Of a stretch of 11,132 nucleotides of DNA, positions 7,144 through 11,132 are shown one piece after another (position 1 is the first letter of the stretch; each line of letters opens with the position of its first letter). A program made the translations under genes and the position numbers. Location of the stretch: positions 1 through 11,132 of the forward strand of contig CANPZH010000043.1 of the NCBI GenBank assembly GCA_947589335.1, read 5' to 3'. The notes below the pieces were generated by a model that saw only the letters and a list, made by a program, of their open reading frames with translations, searched no databases and had not been told where the DNA came from. The DNA comes from an uncultured Clostridia bacterium. Its GTDB lineage: Bacteria; Bacillota; Clostridia; Christensenellales; Borkfalkiaceae.

Positions 7144-8610
7144 ATGGAAAACAACAGCGTTTACGAGGACATCGCCATAAGGTGCGGAGGAGAGATCTAC
7201 GTCGGCGTCGTCGGGCCCGTCCGCACGGGCAAATCGACGTTCATCAAGAAGTTCATGGAGGAGCTCGTCCTGCCCAGGGCATCGGGCGCAAAAAAACAGC
7301 GCATGACGGATGAGCTCCCGCAGTCCGGCTCGGGGAGGACGGTCATGACCACGGAGCCGAAGTTCGTCCCCGAAGAGGCGGCGGAGATCGCTTTCAAGCA
7401 GGCGCGCGTCAAAGTGCGGCTCATAGACTGCGTCGGGTTCCCCGTCGAGGGGGCGGCGGGCTTCGAAGAGGAGGGCGCTCCCCGTCTCGTCCGCACGCCG
7501 TGGCGGGAGGATCCCGTGCCCTTCGAACAGGCGGCGGAGGAGGGGACGCGGAAGGTCATCCGCGACCATTCGACGATCGGCGTCCTCGTGACGACGGACG
7601 GCTCGGTGACGGGTCTGCCCCGCGAGAGCTACGAACGTGCGGAACGGCAGGCGGCGGAGGAGCTGACGGCGATCGGGAAGCCCTTCGTCATCCTGCTCAA
7701 CTGCAGGGAGCCGGAGGGGGCGGAAGAACTCCGTCTGCGGCTCGAGGAGGAATACGGCGCGCCCGTCGTCGCCGCGAACGCGGAGGAGATGACGGCGGAG
7801 AAGATCGGCACGGTGCTCGAGCGTGTGCTCTACGAGTTCCCGGTGCTCTCCATCGACGTCGACCTGCCCGATTGGATGCGCGTGCTCGACGCGGATACGC
7901 CGCTGATCTCGGAGGTGCTCGACGGGATCCGTGCGGTCGCCCCGAAGGTCAATAAGATGAGCGACTGCGCCCTCCTCGACGGGCTCTATCCGGACAGCGA
8001 GAGGCTCAAACCGCCCGTTTCCCTCCGCCTCGAACCGGCGACGGGGAAGGCGTACGTCACGGTGGAGGCGAAGGAGGGGGCGTTCTATCAGATCCTCGGC
8101 GAGCAGTGCGGCACGCCGATCGGCGACGACTTCGCCCTCATGAGCTACGTTGCCTCCCTCGCCAAGGCGAAGAAGCTCTACGACAGGATCGGCAAAGCGT
8201 TCTCGGACGCGCAGGAGTTCGGCTACGGCATCGTGCCGCCCGACGACGGCGAGATGAACCTCTCGGAGCCCAAGGTCGTCAAAAAGAGCGGAAGAGTGGG
8301 GGTCAACCTGCATGCGGACGCGCCGAGCTATCACATCATCCGCGTGGACGTGGGCGGGGAAGTCAATCCCGCATTCGGCAATTTGGAACAGAGCGAGACC
8401 TTTGTGAAGGAGCTCTCCGAGGGCATGGCGGCGGAGCCCGAGAAGGCATGGAATACCAACATGTTCGGCAGGACGCTGAAGGAGACGCTCGGCGAGGAAC
8501 TCGGCCAGAAGAACCGCTCGATGGCGGAAAACGTGCGGAAGAAGATGCGGAAAACGGTCACGCGGATCGTCAACGAGGGGAAGGGCGGCGTCATCTGCAT
8601 TCTGTTATAG
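7144..8610 (+). CDS. spoIVA: Stage IV sporulation protein A (spore coat basement-layer ATPase)
   Basis: SpoIVA is made in the mother cell, hydrolyses ATP and polymerises on the forespore surface as the platform for spore coat assembly; it is also needed for cortex formation. The product is 488 residues (B. subtilis 492). The Walker A motif is GPVRTGKST (residues 24-32), with K30 at the same position as in B. subtilis, which supports the ATG at 7144. Other conserved blocks are DELPQSGSGRTVMTTEPKFVP (about 56-76), the Walker B-like VRLIDCVGF (91-99), TPWREDPVPFEQAAEEGTRKVI, HSTIGVLVTTDGS and YEFPVLSIDVDLPDWM. The C-terminal tail is VNEGKGGVICILL, matching the NEGSGGLIAIIL-type end that anchors the protein via SpoVM. 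A TTG start at 7120 would lie inside the hairpin arm and is unlikely. GGAGG at 7130-7134 is the ribosome binding site. The gene is monocistronic, ending at a strong terminator. Confidence 0.97.
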   Translation: MENNSVYEDIAIRCGGEIYVGVVGPVRTGKSTFIKKFMEELVLPRASGAKKQRMTDELPQSGSGRTVMTTEPKFVPEEAAEIAFKQARVKVRLIDCVGFPVEGAAGFEEEGAPRLVRTPWREDPVPFEQAAEEGTRKVIRDHSTIGVLVTTDGSVTGLPRESYERAERQAAEELTAIGKPFVILLNCREPEGAEELRLRLEEEYGAPVVAANAEEMTAEKIGTVLERVLYEFPVLSIDVDLPDWMRVLDADTPLISEVLDGIRAVAPKVNKMSDCALLDGLYPDSERLKPPVSLRLEPATGKAYVTVEAKEGAFYQILGEQCGTPIGDDFALMSYVASLAKAKKLYDRIGKAFSDAQEFGYGIVPPDDGEMNLSEPKVVKKSGRVGVNLHADAPSYHIIRVDVGGEVNPAFGNLEQSETFVKELSEGMAAEPEKAWNTNMFGRTLKETLGEELGQKNRSMAENVRKKMRKTVTRIVNEGKGGVICILL

Positions 8611-8618
8611 GGCGCGAA

Positions 8619-8655
8619 GCGGGAGCGGCGGGAAGAGCCGCTCCCGCCTATTTTT
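8619..8655 (+). terminator. Rho-independent terminator after spoIVA
   Basis: GCGGGAGCGGC (8619-8629) and GCCGCTCCCGC (8637-8647) form a perfect 11-bp GC-rich stem with a 7-nt loop. CTA and five T residues (8651-8655) follow. It lies 8 nt after the spoIVA stop and insulates the mscS promoter. Confidence 0.9.
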
Positions 8656-8676
8656 CGGCGGGAGGGGACAATCGGC

Positions 8677-8705
8677 TTGACAGCCCCATGCGGCCGTGCT
8701 ATAAT
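8677..8705 (+). promoter_or_regulatory. Perfect-consensus sigma-A promoter for the MscS gene
   Basis: TTGACA (8677-8682), a 17-nt spacer and TATAAT (8700-8705), with TGC in front giving an extended -10. Transcription should start at about 8712, leaving a leader of only about 14 nt that consists almost entirely of AAAGGAGGTATCTT before the ATG. Strong constitutive expression is expected. Confidence 0.93.
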
Positions 8706-8725
8706 ACGCACAAAGGAGGTATCTT

Positions 8726-9667
8726 ATGGCAGATACAAAGAAAAAAGGCAAAGGCTTAACGTATACGGGGCTTGTACTGCTCCTCGTCTTTGCGGCGATC
8801 ACGGTGCTCAGCTTCGTGTTCTACAACGAGATCAACAATAAGTGGTTCGTGCAATCCGAGGAGAACACCGCCCTCGTCAACTTTATTTACGGGATCGCGC
8901 CCAAGCTCATCCATACGGCGCAAGTGCTCTTTGTGACGTTGCTCGTCCTCTACATCGTCTGCGCGATCATCCGCAAGGTCTTCCGGACAACGCCGAGAAG
9001 GATCACGATCGGAAGGCTCGTAAACAGCATCGTCAAGGTCGTCATCTGGGTCGCGGCGGTGATCGCCATCCTCGCCGTCTGGGGCTTCAACGTCGGGGCG
9101 CTCATCGCAAGCGCGGGCGTGCTCACGCTCGTCATCGGGCTCGGGCTGCAGAGCCTCATCGCCGACGTCGTGGCGGGGATCTTCCTCGTCTGCGACGGGA
9201 CGATCGGCGTCGGGGACGTCGTCACCATCGACGGCTGGCGCGGCACCGTGCAGGAGATCGGGATCCGCAACACCAAACTCATCAACTACAGCGGCGATAT
9301 CAGGGTCTGCAACAACAGCACGATCAAAGTGTTCGTCAACCAGAGCCGCGAGACCTCCTATCCCACCGTCATCGTCGGGATCCCTTACGAGGAGAACCTG
9401 CAGCATGTGAAGGAAGTGTTCGAGGCGAACAAGGGCAAGATCAAAGAGATGTGCCCCTCCGTGATCAGCGACATCGATTTCAACGGGGTAGACAACCTTG
9501 CAGCCTCCAGCGTCGATCTGCATTTCGGCGCAAAGTGCAACGAAAACGATTTCTTCGCCGCACAGCGCGAGATGCGCGGCGCAATCAAGACGGTCTTCGA
9601 GGAGAACGGCATCTGCGTGCCTTTCCCGCAGGTCGTCATCCACGGATCGGAAACGTCCGGGAAGTAA
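8726..9667 (+). CDS. MscS-family small-conductance mechanosensitive channel
   Basis: An inner-membrane channel that opens under membrane tension to release solutes during hypo-osmotic shock. The 313-residue product has membrane helices at about 11-33, 62-84 and 101-120. The pore-lining TM3 follows at about 123-154, with the Gly/Ala-rich packing pattern ASAGVLTLVIGLGLQSLIADVVAG typical of MscS. The beta domain follows with GDVVTIDGWRGTVQEIGIRNTKL (about 163-185). The C-terminal alpha/beta domain ends ENGICVPFPQVVIHG, the family's usual PFPQ signature before a short tail. The length is close to E. coli MscS (286) rather than the large MscK types. AAAGGAGG (8712-8719) lies 6 nt before the ATG. 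It has its own promoter and terminator and is therefore monocistronic. Which MscS subfamily (MscS, YkuT-like) is not resolved. Confidence 0.95.
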   Translation: MADTKKKGKGLTYTGLVLLLVFAAITVLSFVFYNEINNKWFVQSEENTALVNFIYGIAPKLIHTAQVLFVTLLVLYIVCAIIRKVFRTTPRRITIGRLVNSIVKVVIWVAAVIAILAVWGFNVGALIASAGVLTLVIGLGLQSLIADVVAGIFLVCDGTIGVGDVVTIDGWRGTVQEIGIRNTKLINYSGDIRVCNNSTIKVFVNQSRETSYPTVIVGIPYEENLQHVKEVFEANKGKIKEMCPSVISDIDFNGVDNLAASSVDLHFGAKCNENDFFAAQREMRGAIKTVFEENGICVPFPQVVIHGSETSGK

Positions 9668-9684
9668 AGGCAAAAGAAGAAGCG

Positions 9685-9717
9685 CAGAGCGCGGGATCTT
9701 CCCGCGCTCTGTTTTTT
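9685..9717 (+). terminator. Rho-independent terminator after the MscS gene
   Basis: CAGAGCGCGGG (9685-9695) and CCCGCGCTCTG (9701-9711) form an 11-bp perfect stem with loop ATCTT, followed by six T residues (9712-9717). It starts 17 nt after the stop codon. Confidence 0.93.
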
Positions 9718-9751
9718 ACGGAGGAGACTGCCGCTCCGGGGGAGGGAAGGA

Positions 9752-9805
9752 CGGAAATTTTTTCCGATTATTTTCCGTTACCCTATTGAAATTTTCCCCG
9801 AATTA
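9752..9805 (+). repeat. Three phased TTTTCC repeats upstream of the kinase promoter
   Basis: TTTTCCGATTA (9760-9770), TTTTCCGTTA (9771-9780) and TTTTCCCCGAATTA (9792-9805) start at 9760, 9771 and 9792. The spacings of 11 and 21 nt are close to one and two helical turns. The first also forms an inverted repeat, CGGAAA (9752-9757) with TTTCCG (9761-9766). The last falls in the promoter spacer. They could be regulator sites or simply AT-rich promoter DNA; no neighbouring regulator is in the window. Confidence 0.35.
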
Positions 9806-9814
9806 TTCTATAAT
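9786..9814 (+). promoter_or_regulatory. Sigma-A promoter for the FGGY kinase gene
   Basis: TTGAAA (9786-9791) and TATAAT (9809-9814) with a 17-nt spacer, in AT-rich DNA. The start is expected near 9821, giving a leader of about 34 nt. Confidence 0.88.
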
Positions 9815-9817
9815 AAG

Positions 9818-9827
9818 CCCGTACGGG
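9818..9827. promoter_or_regulatory. Palindrome at the predicted start site, possible operator
   Basis: CCCGTACGGG is a perfect 10-bp palindrome covering the predicted transcription start. Its position just after the -10 would suit a repressor site. It is short, and the flanks do not extend the symmetry. Confidence 0.35.
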
Positions 9828-9854
9828 AGCGTGCAAACAAAAAGGGGGATTTTT

Positions 9855-11132
9855 ATGGATAATACCGTTCGGAAGGCGATCGAAACGGGCAGGACCGCGC
9901 TCGGGATCGAATTCGGTTCCACGCGCATCAAGGCCGTGCTCGTGGATGAAAACAATCTGCCCGTGGCGTCGGGCAGCCATGAATGGGAGAACCGCCACAT
10001 CGGGAACGTGTGGTCTTATGCGCTCGAGGATATCTGGACGGGCGTACAGGACTGCTATGCGAAGATGGCGGAGGACGTCAGGCAGAAATACGGCGTCACG
10101 CTCACGACGATCGGCGCGATCGGCTTCTCGGCGATGATGCACGGTTACATGGTCTTCGACGAGAACGACGAACTGCTCGTTCCCTTCCGCACATGGCGCA
10201 ACAATACCGCGGCGTATGCGGGAGATAGGCTCACCGAGCTCTTCGGCTATCATATCCCCGCGCGTTGGTCGGTCGCCCATCTCTATCAGGCGATCCTCGA
10301 CGGCGAGGAACACGTCGGACGGATCAGATTCCAGACGACGCTCGAAGGCTATGTCCATTGGCGTCTGACGGGGAAGAAGGTCATCGGCATCGGCGAGGCG
10401 AGCGGCATGTTCCCCGTCGATCCCGTGACGAAGCAATACAATCCCGTCATGCTCGAAAAATTCAACAACCTCGTCAAGGGGAAGATCCCCTTCAAGGTCG
10501 AGGATGTGCTCCCCGAGATCCTGCTTGCGGGCGAGGACGCGGGACGGCTGACCGAAGAGGGGGCGAAACTGCTCGATCCGAGCGGCAACCTCAGATACGG
10601 GATCCCGTTCTGTCCGCCCGAAGGGGACGCGGGCACGGGCATGGTCGCGACGAACGCGATCAAAAGGCGCACGGGCAACGTGTCTGCCGGCACCTCCGTG
10701 TTCGCGATGATCGTCCTCGAAAAGGAGCTCTCGAAGCCCTATCCCGAGATCGACCTCGTGACGACGCCCGTCGGCGATCTCGTCGGCATGGTGCACTGCA
10801 ACAACTGCACGTCCGACCTCAACGGCTGGGTCAATCTGTTCGGCGAATTCGCGGGGCTCCTCGGCGTGGAGCTCCCCAAATGGAAACTCTACGATACGCT
10901 CTACTTCGAGGCGGAGAAGGGGGATAAGGACTGCGGCGGACTGCTCGCCTACAACTATGTCTCCAACGAGCATGTGACGAACGTCGACCACGGCCGCCCG
11001 CTCTTCGTCCGGAAGGCGGACAGCAACTTTACGCTCGCGAACTTCATGCGCACCCATCTCTATTCGGCATTCGGCGCGCTCAAGGTCGGCTGCGACATCA
11101 TGCTGAAGGAAGAGGGCGTCAAGCTCGACAGG
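9855..11132 (+). CDS. FGGY-family carbohydrate kinase-like protein, N-terminal 426 codons (runs off right edge)
   Basis: FGGY proteins phosphorylate sugars such as xylulose, ribulose, rhamnulose or fuculose with ATP; the substrate here is unknown. The frame is open from the ATG at 9855 to the window end. AAAGGGGG (9841-9848) precedes the start by 6 nt. The first phosphate loop is LGIEFGSTRIKAVLVD (16-31), with Glu where most FGGY kinases have Asp (GxDxGT). AIGFSAMMHGYMVFDENDELL (88-108) matches the substrate-domain region. PPEGDAGTGMVATNAI (254-269) holds the likely catalytic Asp258, followed by GNVSAGTSVFAMIV (274-287), the phosphate-2/adenosine region. These features resemble FGGY-type genes often annotated only as carbohydrate kinase or ATPase beside sugar isomerase and aldolase genes. 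The usual length is about 500 residues, so perhaps 80-110 are missing. A cysteine pair HCNNCTSDLNGWVN lies near 314-327. Confidence 0.85.
   Translation, partial: MDNTVRKAIETGRTALGIEFGSTRIKAVLVDENNLPVASGSHEWENRHIGNVWSYALEDIWTGVQDCYAKMAEDVRQKYGVTLTTIGAIGFSAMMHGYMVFDENDELLVPFRTWRNNTAAYAGDRLTELFGYHIPARWSVAHLYQAILDGEEHVGRIRFQTTLEGYVHWRLTGKKVIGIGEASGMFPVDPVTKQYNPVMLEKFNNLVKGKIPFKVEDVLPEILLAGEDAGRLTEEGAKLLDPSGNLRYGIPFCPPEGDAGTGMVATNAIKRRTGNVSAGTSVFAMIVLEKELSKPYPEIDLVTTPVGDLVGMVHCNNCTSDLNGWVNLFGEFAGLLGVELPKWKLYDTLYFEAEKGDKDCGGLLAYNYVSNEHVTNVDHGRPLFVRKADSNFTLANFMRTHLYSAFGALKVGCDIMLKEEGVKLDR

Noticed and set aside
7036..8334. 432-codon minus-strand frame opposite spoIVA
   Set aside because: spoIVA is unambiguous, and the antisense product has Arg/Asp/Leu-rich shadow composition.
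9783..11057. 424-codon minus-strand frame opposite the FGGY kinase
   Set aside because: The plus-strand frame is open to the window edge with kinase motifs, promoter and ribosome binding site. The antisense frame has none.

Overview
The window is a gene-dense chromosomal segment with high GC in coding DNA and short AT-richer intergenic promoters. It looks like an anaerobic spore-forming Firmicute of the Clostridia/Christensenellales kind. The evidence is a well-conserved SpoIVA (a coat morphogenesis ATPase found only in endospore formers), AGGAGG-type ribosome binding sites, sigma-A promoters with 17-bp spacers, and rho-independent terminators with U-tracts. The exact taxon is inference. No mobile elements, CRISPR arrays, tRNA or rRNA genes were seen.

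Layout. Positions 1-1481 (minus strand) hold the diaminopimelate/lysine genes asd and dapA, read as asd then dapA from a promoter at about 1542-1570; dapA runs off the left edge. A back-to-back promoter at 1590-1618 drives a rightward five-gene operon (1673-7067). It encodes a six-TM YesL/DUF624-like membrane protein with a long charged tail, a class I SAM methyltransferase, the redox chaperone Hsp33 (hslO), a TPR protein and a HEAT-like repeat protein. The genes are spaced by 1 or 8 nt or overlap (16 nt, and ATGA), so the operon is probably translationally coupled.

The operon ends at a hairpin plus T7 tract (7089-7143) that lies directly against the ATG of spoIVA (7144-8610). The spoIVA Shine-Dalgarno is in the 3' arm of that hairpin, and a candidate sigma-E promoter lies across its 5' arm. 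spoIVA ends at a strong terminator. It is followed by an MscS-family mechanosensitive channel (8726-9667) with a perfect-consensus promoter and its own terminator. The last gene, an FGGY-family carbohydrate kinase-like protein (9855 to the right edge, partial), has its own promoter and possible operator sites.

The genes form separate transcription units: amino-acid/cell-wall precursor synthesis, a stress/proteostasis-like operon, sporulation, osmotic protection and sugar metabolism. The most interesting structure is the compact terminator/promoter/RBS overlap in front of spoIVA. The two repeat-protein genes beside hslO are the least understood coding content. No clearly new multi-gene system was recognised.
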